Shown here one piece after another: positions 1 through 5,867 of a stretch of 8,886 nucleotides of DNA. The position numbers and the translations under genes are program-made. Positions within the stretch are counted from its first letter, which is position 1, and every line of letters begins with the position of its first letter. The notes under the pieces were generated by a model that searched no databases, was not told the origin of the DNA, and saw nothing but the letters and a program-made list of their open reading frames with translations. The DNA is from Lautropia sp. (GTDB taxonomy: Bacteria; Pseudomonadota; Gammaproteobacteria; Burkholderiales; Burkholderiaceae_E), in NCBI GenBank assembly GCA_013813615.1, contig JACCRJ010000480.1, forward strand, positions 1-8,886. Reading direction: 5' to 3'.

Positions 1-136
1 GTCGCCAACCAGGGTTTGCGGAATCTCCCGGGTATGTGTAGTCGCCCCCTTGGAAAAAGACTGTAAATCTCCCATCGATGCGCAAGTCGGCGTGCGTTAA
101 TCGTCATGGCGGTCCGGTTCCATACCCCTTCCTCTG

Positions 137-152
137 CCTTGACAGGTCAAGG
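137..152. promoter_or_regulatory. Perfect 16-bp palindrome, candidate operator
   Basis: CCTTGAC-AG-GTCAAGG is a perfect inverted repeat with 7-bp arms and a 2-bp centre. It lies 157 bp upstream of the MetE-like start codon. This size and symmetry fits a dimeric helix-turn-helix repressor site. It contains an exact TTGACA hexamer (139-144), but no acceptable -10 hexamer lies 16-18 bp downstream, so it may not be a -35 element. No regulator gene is adjacent, so the binding protein is unknown. Confidence 0.4.
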
Positions 153-194
153 TATGCGCCGAACGCGGAAAAAGTTATCCTTGGTTGCCGATCT

Positions 195-247
195 TCAACA
201 GGAGCCGACTGCCGGGGTGCTCGCGACCGAGCGGCGACGCCTGTTGG
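195..247 (+). promoter_or_regulatory. Structured element with nested inverted repeats
   Basis: CAACAGG at 196-202 is perfectly complementary to CCTGTTG at 240-246, and a T-G wobble (195/247) extends the stem to 8 pairs. Inside it, GCTCG (219-223) pairs with CGAGC (228-232) around a 4-base loop, and more G/C pairing is possible between 204-214 and 232-235. If transcribed, this would be a compact 53-nt branched or long hairpin about 60 nt before the start codon. I compared it by eye with the cobalamin and S-adenosylhomocysteine riboswitches that often precede methionine-synthesis genes and could not fit either consensus. If transcription starts near 262 the element would not be in the RNA and would act, if at all, as DNA. 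Confidence 0.35.
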
Positions 248-249
248 TA

Positions 250-255
250 CATAAT
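250..255 (+). promoter_or_regulatory. Weak -10-like hexamer before the MetE-like gene
   Basis: CATAAT matches the sigma-70 -10 consensus at five of six positions and sits in the most A/T-rich stretch before the gene. No good -35 hexamer lies 16-18 bp upstream, so an activator or another sigma factor would be needed. A start near 262 would give a leader of about 47 nt to the ATG at 309. Confidence 0.2.
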
Positions 256-308
256 GAAACAGGCACCGTCTGTCACAATTGAACCCCGTGCGCCTGCCGT
301 GGATCTTC

Positions 309-1370
309 ATGTCAATCCCAACCGAGCCAATTGGAAGCATTCCCCGGCCCCTGGAGCTGATTGATGCCCTGCAGGGCAGCGAGAGCGAGGATACTGCTCT
401 CGAACCGCTGTATGAAGAGGCCGTTCGCGACACGATCCATCGCTTCGAGGCAACCGGCTCGCCGGTCGTGACGGATGGCGAGCAGCGCAAGTATCACAAT
501 TTCTGGACGTATTGCGTGCACGGGCTTCCGAACACGGCATCGGACGGGTTCCGGATCCCCTTCGCTGCAGGGCACACGCGGCGCATGCCACGACTCACCC
601 GCGGGCCGTTCCGCTACCAGCGCTACGCGGACGCCTATCTCCGCGAGGCCAGGCGCTTCACGACCATGCCGGTCAAGCAGGCGGTCATCTCGCCATCGGC
701 GCTCAGCTTGATGTATCCGGAAGAGGAACTGCCGGAGTATCCCCGGGACAGGTTCATCAGCGACCTCCTGCACGAGCATGAAACGGAAGTGAGGCGTTGC
801 CTGGATAACGGGGCCCACAAGGTGCAGATCGACTTCACCGAGGGACGCCTGGCGGTGAAGCTGGATCCCGGCGGGAACCTGCTGAACAGCTTCATCCATC
901 TGAACAACCTCGCCCTTTCTCGTTTCACGGATTCTGCAAGGCAGCGGATCGGCGTCCATACGTGTCCGGGTGGAGACCGGGACTCGACCCACAGCGCCGA
1001 TGTGGATTACGCGGACTTGCTCCCAAGCCTGTTTCAGCTCAAGGCAGGCAACTTCTACGTGGCGCTGGCTGGCGAAAGGGAACCGGAGCGGGTTCTCAGC
1101 ATCATCCGTCTGCACATGAAGCCGGACCAGCGCATTTTCGTTGGCGTGACCGCGCCGATCGATCCACGCATCGAGACGCCCGAAGAGGTCCGGGATCGCG
1201 TCCTGCAGGCCGCCTCCTACATCCCGGTGTCGCAGCTCGGGACCACGGATGACTGCGGGTTCGCTCCCTTTTGCGACGATTCCTCAACCAGCCGCGATAC
1301 GGCCTTTGCCAAGATTCGCGCCCGCGTGGTGGGTACCGAACTTGCAGCCAGGTCACTCGGGTTAGGCTGA
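309..1370 (+). CDS. MetE-like cobalamin-independent methionine synthase family protein (C-terminal domain type)
   Basis: This 353-residue protein matches the single-domain family related to the catalytic C-terminal half of MetE, a zinc-dependent barrel enzyme that moves a methyl group to a thiol such as homocysteine. It is half the length of true MetE (about 750 residues) and lacks the N-terminal barrel, so its methyl donor is uncertain; a folate or another methylated carrier are both possible. Visible markers are the opening IPTEPIGSIPRP (residues 3-14), TDGEQRKYHNFWTYCV (55-70), KVQIDFTEGRLA (171-182), HTCPGGDRDSTHSAD (217-231) and TTDDCGFAPFCDD (312-324). H217, C219, C316 and probably E256 correspond to the MetE zinc ligands His-x-Cys, Glu and Cys. 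An in-frame TTG at 279 would add ten residues, but ATG 309 gives the amino terminus I recognise for the family; neither has a clear Shine-Dalgarno. It is a cytosolic enzyme. Its stop overlaps the start of the hybrid kinase. The family call is strong and the exact reaction is inferred. Confidence 0.88.
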   Translation: MSIPTEPIGSIPRPLELIDALQGSESEDTALEPLYEEAVRDTIHRFEATGSPVVTDGEQRKYHNFWTYCVHGLPNTASDGFRIPFAAGHTRRMPRLTRGPFRYQRYADAYLREARRFTTMPVKQAVISPSALSLMYPEEELPEYPRDRFISDLLHEHETEVRRCLDNGAHKVQIDFTEGRLAVKLDPGGNLLNSFIHLNNLALSRFTDSARQRIGVHTCPGGDRDSTHSADVDYADLLPSLFQLKAGNFYVALAGEREPERVLSIIRLHMKPDQRIFVGVTAPIDPRIETPEEVRDRVLQAASYIPVSQLGTTDDCGFAPFCDDSSTSRDTAFAKIRARVVGTELAARSLGLG

Positions 1371-3628
1371 TGGTCGGAGAAAGGCCCGAGGAGGACGTGC
1401 TGCGGGCGGTGGCCCTGCGCAACGCCACAGCCATCCTGCTTGCTCGCCAGCAGGCGGAGGAAGCGCTACTGCAGGCCAGGGATGCACTTGAAGTACGCAC
1501 CCGCGAGCTGACTCATTCGCTGTCGCTGATGCGTGCGACGCTCGAAGCAACTGCTGATGGAATCCTGGTCACCGACAGCGAAGGTCGCGTCGCAGCGTTC
1601 AATGAAGCGTGCCTGAGGCTGTGCGGGCTAGCGCGGGAATCGATCCAGAACGTTCCGTACAGGGAGGTGGTGCGGCTGCTGTCACTGCGCAGCCGTGAAC
1701 CGGAGCGGCTCGCTCAATTGAGTCCGCAGCTGCTTGGGTCACCGACCGCCGAACCCTGGAAGGCGGTCGAGATGACCGACGGACAGGTGGTCGAGGTCTC
1801 CTCGCATCCCCAGAAAGTCGACGGACAGGTCGTAGGTCGGGTTTGGAGCTTCAGGGACGTCACCGACCGGAATGCCGCGGAGGATGCGTTTCGCGAGGAA
1901 GCCAGGGTCCTGGACCTCCTGAATCGCACAGGCATCGCGATCGCCTCCACGCTGGATCTGGCCGCACTCCTGCAGAAGGTCACGGATGCCGCCACCGAGA
2001 TGAGCGGTGCGGAGATGGGCGCTTTCTTCTACAGCACGACGGATGAAGCAGGCGAGTCGTTCCGCCTGTACACGCTGTCCGGCGCCAAGCGCGAAACCTT
2101 CGAGCCTTTCGGCCAACCCCGAGCGACGCCGCTTTTCGGCCCTACCTTCAAGGGGCAACCTCCGGTGCGCTGCGATGACGTGCTGCAGGACGAACGCTAT
2201 GGCCGCTGGTTACCGCACCGCGGCATGCCCGCGGGTCACCCCCCGGTGCGCAGCTTCCTTGCAGTGCCCGTCGCATCGCGCGGAGGACAGCCGGTGGGCG
2301 GCCTTTTCTTTGGGCACTCCAAGGTCGGCGTCTTCACCGAGCGCATAGAACGAATGGTGGTCGGGATCGCGGCGCAGGCTGCTGTTGCCATTGACAACGC
2401 CCGCCTGCTGGAAGAAACGAAAAGGACCGCTCAGGAAAGAGAGCGTCGGCTGGAGTCTGAGCAGACGGCACGGGTCGAGATTGCCCGGGTGAGCCAGCTG
2501 AAGGACGAATTCCTTGCAACGCTGTCCCATGAGTTACGCACGCCCCTGACCGCGATATTGGGATGGGCCAAGCTGCTGCTGCGCCCGGATGCCGGATCGC
2601 AGCTGCTGGGGCGGGGGCTGGAGACCATCGAAAGGAATGCTGTTGCGCAGGCGAGGTTGATCGAAGACCTGCTGGACATGAACCGCATCATCTCGGGCAA
2701 GGTCCGACTGAATGTCCAGCCGACCGACCTGGCGCGCGTCGTCGAAGCGGCCGTCGATTCGATCCGCCCTTCGGCAGACGGCAAAGAACTGCGCGTTACC
2801 GTGCGACTGGATCCTTCACCGCCGATAGTCGGTGACCCCGACCGCCTGCAGCAGGTGGTCTGGAACCTCCTGAGCAATGCCGTGAAGTTCACCCCGCGAG
2901 GGGGCAGTATCGCCGTCTCCCTGAAGCAGCTGCAGTCGAATCTGGAGGTGACCGTCAGCGACTCCGGCATCGGACTGTCGCGGGAGTTCCAGCCGCACGC
3001 GTTCGATCGCTTCAGGCAGGTCGATTCCTCCACGACGCGAAGCTATGGCGGGCTCGGCCTCGGACTGTCGATCGTGAAGCAACTGGTGGAGTTGCATGGT
3101 GGCAGCGTGCGGGTGACAAGCGATGGAGAGGGCCTTGGGTCGGCCTTCACCGTCTGCCTTCCCGCGATGGCACATCTGCCGCATCGGGAAGATGAACATG
3201 CTGCACCCGGCGCAAGCCGGGGAGCCGCTCCGGCTGGCGTCAACCTGCGCGGTTTGAAGATCCTGGTGGTGGATGACGAGGACGATACTCGTGATCTCAT
3301 CCGGCAGGTGCTCAGCGTATGCGGAGCCGAAGTGCACGCCGCGTCTTCGGCTGCCGAAGGATTGTCGAAGTTGCAGCACCTCCGGCCGGACCTGCTGGTA
3401 AGCGATATCGGGATGCCGGAACGGGACGGCTACCAGTTCATACGGGACGTGCGGGGGTTGGATACACAGCACGGCGGGAAAACCCCGGCAGTCGCCTTGA
3501 CTGCCTATGCGAGATCCGAGGACCGTACGCGCGCGATGCTGGGCGGGTATCAGGTCCACGTTTCCAAACCCATCGATCCGGAAGAATTCCTCGCAACCAT
3601 CGCGAGCCTTGCCGGTCGCGTCGGCTGA
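1370..3628 (+). CDS. Soluble hybrid sensor histidine kinase (PAS-GAF-HisKA-HATPase-REC)
   Basis: A 752-residue cytosolic hybrid kinase with no membrane segment. Order: charged coiled coil (about 12-55), PAS domain (about 55-165, ending in the WSFRDVTDRN signature), GAF domain (about 177-347), HisKA dimerisation domain with phospho-acceptor His387 in SHELRTP, HATPase domain (about 485-598) with N box NLLSNAVKF (499-507), G1 DSGIGL (531-536), F box around 545 and G2 GGLGLGLS (560-567), then an Ala/Gly/Pro linker and a C-terminal receiver (629-745). The receiver keeps the acidic pair D635/D636, phospho-acceptor D679, T711 and K733, so it should be active. There is no output domain; the phosphate probably goes to a separate protein. 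ATG 1370 overlaps the upstream stop (TGATG), with only a weak AGG upstream, which suggests translational coupling. The frame stays open 33 codons further upstream (TTG 1271), but that stretch lies inside the MetE-like gene. The short coiled-coil start resembles the middle of larger relatives, so an N-terminal sensor may be missing. Signal unknown. Confidence 0.92.
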   Translation: MVGERPEEDVLRAVALRNATAILLARQQAEEALLQARDALEVRTRELTHSLSLMRATLEATADGILVTDSEGRVAAFNEACLRLCGLARESIQNVPYREVVRLLSLRSREPERLAQLSPQLLGSPTAEPWKAVEMTDGQVVEVSSHPQKVDGQVVGRVWSFRDVTDRNAAEDAFREEARVLDLLNRTGIAIASTLDLAALLQKVTDAATEMSGAEMGAFFYSTTDEAGESFRLYTLSGAKRETFEPFGQPRATPLFGPTFKGQPPVRCDDVLQDERYGRWLPHRGMPAGHPPVRSFLAVPVASRGGQPVGGLFFGHSKVGVFTERIERMVVGIAAQAAVAIDNARLLEETKRTAQERERRLESEQTARVEIARVSQLKDEFLATLSHELRTPLTAILGWAKLLLRPDAGSQLLGRGLETIERNAVAQARLIEDLLDMNRIISGKVRLNVQPTDLARVVEAAVDSIRPSADGKELRVTVRLDPSPPIVGDPDRLQQVVWNLLSNAVKFTPRGGSIAVSLKQLQSNLEVTVSDSGIGLSREFQPHAFDRFRQVDSSTTRSYGGLGLGLSIVKQLVELHGGSVRVTSDGEGLGSAFTVCLPAMAHLPHREDEHAAPGASRGAAPAGVNLRGLKILVVDDEDDTRDLIRQVLSVCGAEVHAASSAAEGLSKLQHLRPDLLVSDIGMPERDGYQFIRDVRGLDTQHGGKTPAVALTAYARSEDRTRAMLGGYQVHVSKPIDPEEFLATIASLAGRVG

Positions 3629-3662
3629 GGGTGCGCTCCTAGCGAGCCGCGCTGCGCAAGGC
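3606..3662. terminator. Possible bidirectional hairpin between convergent genes
   Basis: GCCTTGC (3606-3612) is complementary to GCAAGGC (3656-3662), and within it CGGCT (3622-3626) pairs with AGCCG (3645-3649). The structure spans the ends of the hybrid kinase and rnhB, whose stop codons are only 10 bp apart. There is no T-run on either strand, so it is not a canonical intrinsic terminator. The 43-base loop between the outer arms and the high GC content make chance pairing quite possible. Confidence 0.22.
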
Positions 3663-4619
3663 GCTGACCCGCTTCCAGAGCCGTGTCTTCATGAGCTGCA
3701 GCTTCTTGTTCTCCATCTCCGAAAGCTGCCCGGCACAGAGCCTGATCTCCGCTTCCCAATGCGTCATCTCCATCCGTGAACGGATCCGGGCACCGCGCGC
3801 TTTCATGTCGTAGTAGAGATCGCAATACTCGCCGCAGAGTTCACGGATGTAGTCGAACGAGCGCCGGTGGATCGGGCAGGGTCCGAGCTCCCGGATGGCG
3901 TTCTGATGCTCCTGCGTCGCATAGCCCTTGTGGCTCGCGAAGCCGTAACCCGGATAGGTGGCGTCGAGTTCGGTCATCAGACCATCCCGGCACACCTTTG
4001 CGACGATCGACGCGGAGGCGATCGAAAAATTGATGCCGTCCCCCTTGTCGAAGCTGCTCTGCGGCTGCACGACCTGCGGAATGGTGCGGCTGTCCACCAG
4101 CACGTGCTGCGGCACGATCGACAGGTTGGCGAGCGCAAGCTGCATGGCGTGCAGGCCAGCGTGGTAGATGTTGAGGCGATCGATGTCCGCTACCTCGACG
4201 ATGCCCAGGCCGATGGCGGCAGCCTTGCTGCGGATGTCCTGGTCGAGGCGGCGCCGGCTCTTCTCGTCGAGCGCCTTGGAATCGTCGATGCCGGCGATTT
4301 CCGTGTCCGGCGGAAAAACCACCGCAGCCGCCACCACCGGCCCCGCGAGCGGCCCCATCCCCACCTCGTCGACGCCGGCGACATGCATCACGCCCGCTTT
4401 CCACAGGATCCGCTCGAAGTGCAGCATCGCATCCGACCGCTGCCGCTCCTTCCTCTGATCCTGGAAGCGCTTCTCCAGCGCCTTGTACAGCTTCTGAGCC
4501 CCCGTGCGCGAATCGCGCTGAAGCCTGCGCAGGACCTGCGCAGAGACGACCGCGGCGGGAGCGCCGTACCGCTCCTGGAGTTCCTTCAGCGAGAGCTCGA
4601 CAAGGGTGCGCGTCGCCAT
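3639..4619 (-). CDS. rnhB: Ribonuclease HII, long form with GMG motif and C-terminal extension
   Basis: RNase HII cuts RNA embedded in DNA duplexes and begins ribonucleotide excision repair. The catalytic core runs from about residue 79 to 258. AGVDEVGMGPLAGPVVAAAV (81-100) carries D84 and E85, HVLVDS has D176, and SIASASIVAKVCRDGLM has D212, completing the DEDD set. The tail motif YPGYGF, HKGY, GPCPIHRRSF is also present. The protein has 326 residues, against about 200 for short proteobacterial forms. An N-terminal charged helical domain of about 75 residues resembles that of Bacillus-type RNase HII, and about 68 extra residues (259-326) form a charged, probably helical tail. The usual Gly-Arg-Gly motif that reads the ribonucleotide is GMG here (M88). 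The gene is convergent with the hybrid kinase and divergent from the acyl-CoA dehydrogenase operon. No clear Shine-Dalgarno precedes ATG 4619. A second, canonical rnhB elsewhere in the genome is possible. Family call strong; substrate preference uncertain. Confidence 0.93.
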   Translation of the reverse strand: MATRTLVELSLKELQERYGAPAAVVSAQVLRRLQRDSRTGAQKLYKALEKRFQDQRKERQRSDAMLHFERILWKAGVMHVAGVDEVGMGPLAGPVVAAAVVFPPDTEIAGIDDSKALDEKSRRRLDQDIRSKAAAIGLGIVEVADIDRLNIYHAGLHAMQLALANLSIVPQHVLVDSRTIPQVVQPQSSFDKGDGINFSIASASIVAKVCRDGLMTELDATYPGYGFASHKGYATQEHQNAIRELGPCPIHRRSFDYIRELCGEYCDLYYDMKARGARIRSRMEMTHWEAEIRLCAGQLSEMENKKLQLMKTRLWKRVSALRSAAR

Positions 4620-4650
4620 GAATCATGATCGCAGATCGTTGAGGTGGCCG

Positions 4651-4656
4651 ATTGTA
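4651..4656 (-). promoter_or_regulatory. Candidate -10 for rnhB in the divergent spacer
   Basis: On the minus strand the sequence reads TACAAT, five of six matches to the sigma-70 -10 consensus, 31 bp before the rnhB start codon. This would give a leader of about 25 nt. No good -35 is seen at 17 bp. The site overlaps an 8-bp palindrome TTGTACAA (4652-4659), which could be an operator in this 78-bp divergent region, though such a short palindrome often occurs by chance. Confidence 0.25.
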
Positions 4657-4697
4657 CAAAACACGGTCCGAGGCTCCGGCGCTAGTATCATCGGCAG

Positions 4698-5867
4698 GTG
4701 TCCCTACCCGCCATCAGGAACGACCAGTACCAGGAGATCCGCGAGGCGGTGCGCGCGCTGTGTGCCGCGTTTCCGGACGAATACCATCGCGCCGTCGACG
4801 AGAAGCGCGGCTATCCGGTGGAGTTCGTCGACGCGCTCACCCGCGCCGGTTGGCTCGCCGCGTTGATTCCGGCAGAGTACGGCGGCTCCGGCCTCGGGCT
4901 CGCGGAAGCGTCGGTGATCATGGAAGAGATCAACCGCAGCGGCGGCAACTCCGGCGCCTGCCACGGTCAGATGTACAACATGGGCACGCTGCTGCGCCAT
5001 GGCTCGGCGGCACAGAAGCAGCGCTACCTGCCGAAGATCGCAGCGGGCGAGCTTCGGCTGCAGTCGATGGGCGTCACAGAGCCGTCCACCGGCACCGACA
5101 CCACCCGCATCAAGACCACCGCTGTCCGTCGAGGCGACCGTTATGTGATCAACGGGCAGAAGGTGTGGATTTCGCGGGTTCAGCATTCGGACCTGATGAT
5201 CCTGCTCGCTCGAACCACGCCGCTCGCGGAGGTTGCGCGCAAGAGCGAGGGCATGTCGATCTTCATCGTCGACCTGCACGAGGCCATCGGCAAAGGCCTT
5301 GCGGTGCGCCCGATCGCCAACATGGTGAATCACGAAACCAACGAGCTCTTCTTCGAGAACCTGGAGGTCCCGGCGGAGAACCTGATCGGCGAGGAGGGCA
5401 AGGGCTTTCGCTACATCCTCGATGGCCTCAACGCCGAACGCACCCTGATTGCAGCCGAATGCATCGGCGACGGCTACTGGTTCATCGATCGCGTCACTCG
5501 CTACGTGAAGGACCGGGTGGTGTTCGGGCGACCGATCGGGCAGAACCAGGGCGTGCAATTCCCGATCGCCGAGGCATACATCGAGGTCGAGGCAGCCGAC
5601 CTGATGCGGTTCAAGGCCTGCGAGCTCTTCGATGCGCATCAGCCCTGCGGCGCCGAAGCCAACATGGCCAAGTACCTGGCCGCCAAGGCTTCCTGGGAAG
5701 CGGCCAACGCCTGCCTGCAGTTCCACGGCGGCTTCGGCTTCGCGTGCGAATACGACGTCGAGCGCAAGTTCCGCGAGACCCGCCTTTACCAGGTAGCGCC
5801 GATCTCCACCAACCTGATCCTCTCCTATGTGGCCGAGCACGTGCTGGGCCTGCCGAGGAGCTTCTGA
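4698..5867 (+). CDS. Acyl-CoA dehydrogenase family protein
   Basis: A 389-residue FAD enzyme of the acyl-CoA dehydrogenase fold, expected to oxidise an acyl-CoA thioester at the alpha-beta bond and pass electrons to electron-transfer flavoprotein. N-terminal helical domain about 1-120; FAD/substrate middle domain with MGVTEPSTGTDTTRIKT (124-140) and QKVWISRVQHSD (154-165); C-terminal helical domain with VVFGRPIGQNQGVQFPIAE (274-292) and LQFHGGFGFACEYDVERKFR (340-359). The Glu usual in short- and medium-chain enzymes (the YEGTS motif) is absent: the aligned stretch reads VAPISTN, with P368 there. E247 in LNAERTLIAAE aligns with the catalytic Glu of isovaleryl- and long-chain acyl-CoA dehydrogenases, so activity is likely kept. 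The start is GTG 4698: an in-frame TAG at 4683-4685 excludes longer versions and no other start codon lies between. No spaced Shine-Dalgarno is visible. It is first in an operon with a CoA-transferase and an MmgE/PrpD protein. Substrate unknown; a branched or dicarboxylic acyl-CoA is plausible. Confidence 0.92.
   Translation: MSLPAIRNDQYQEIREAVRALCAAFPDEYHRAVDEKRGYPVEFVDALTRAGWLAALIPAEYGGSGLGLAEASVIMEEINRSGGNSGACHGQMYNMGTLLRHGSAAQKQRYLPKIAAGELRLQSMGVTEPSTGTDTTRIKTTAVRRGDRYVINGQKVWISRVQHSDLMILLARTTPLAEVARKSEGMSIFIVDLHEAIGKGLAVRPIANMVNHETNELFFENLEVPAENLIGEEGKGFRYILDGLNAERTLIAAECIGDGYWFIDRVTRYVKDRVVFGRPIGQNQGVQFPIAEAYIEVEAADLMRFKACELFDAHQPCGAEANMAKYLAAKASWEAANACLQFHGGFGFACEYDVERKFRETRLYQVAPISTNLILSYVAEHVLGLPRSF
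5855..5860 (+). promoter_or_regulatory. Shine-Dalgarno of the CoA-transferase gene
   Basis: GAGGAG lies six bases before ATG 5867, inside the last codons of the acyl-CoA dehydrogenase. It fixes the start of the CoA-transferase in an open frame that otherwise runs upstream to 4652, and it supports independent as well as coupled initiation at the overlapping TGATG. Confidence 0.75.

Larger units (their letters stand above)
1..308. other. Non-coding upstream region of the MetE-like gene
   Basis: I find no supportable gene here. Plus-strand frames that are open at the left edge close within about 35 codons (for example TAA at 64-66), and their short translations resemble nothing I know. A minus-strand open frame of 128 codons (490-104) lies mostly antisense to the MetE-like gene and looks like a composition artefact of high-GC DNA. 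The region is more A/T-rich in patches than the coding DNA and carries two dyad elements, at 137-152 and 195-247, plus a weak -10-like hexamer at 250-255. It is best read as the regulatory region of the gene that starts at 309. Whether an upstream gene ends just outside the window cannot be seen. Confidence 0.6.

Noticed and set aside
58..70. AGACTGTAAATCT, which looks like the anticodon arm of a tRNA-Tyr (GTA).
   Set aside because: No matching acceptor stem, D arm or T arm with a TTCRANNC loop can be placed around it, so it is not a tRNA gene. A decayed fragment cannot be excluded but has no other support.
139..144. Exact TTGACA as a sigma-70 -35 element.
   Set aside because: No -10-like hexamer is found at 16-18 bp; the match is better explained as part of the palindrome at 137-152.
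175..183. The 9-mer TTATCCTTG occurs in the leader at 175-183 and again at 8491-8499 before the H-NS gene.
   Set aside because: A shared 9-mer between two intergenic stretches of this size is not very unlikely by chance, and no flanking similarity supports a common site.
195..247. Identification of the leader structure as an SAH or cobalamin riboswitch.
   Set aside because: A GGAGC-like segment is present, but the other conserved SAH-riboswitch segments and the B12 box are missing, so only a generic structured element is reported.
104..490. Minus-strand open frame of 128 codons upstream of and overlapping the MetE-like gene.
   Set aside because: Its translation is Arg/Ser-rich with no recognisable motif, and more than half lies antisense to a well-supported gene.
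1271..1369. Upstream extension of the hybrid kinase to TTG 1271.
   Set aside because: The added 33 residues overlap conserved MetE-family codons, resemble no domain, and the ATG at 1370 overlaps the preceding stop in the usual coupled way.
4652..5866. Upstream open frame continuous with the CoA-transferase, which would make an 801-residue fusion.
   Set aside because: The upstream part is the +2 shadow of the acyl-CoA dehydrogenase with an Arg/Gly-rich meaningless translation, and a good ribosome-binding site precedes ATG 5867.
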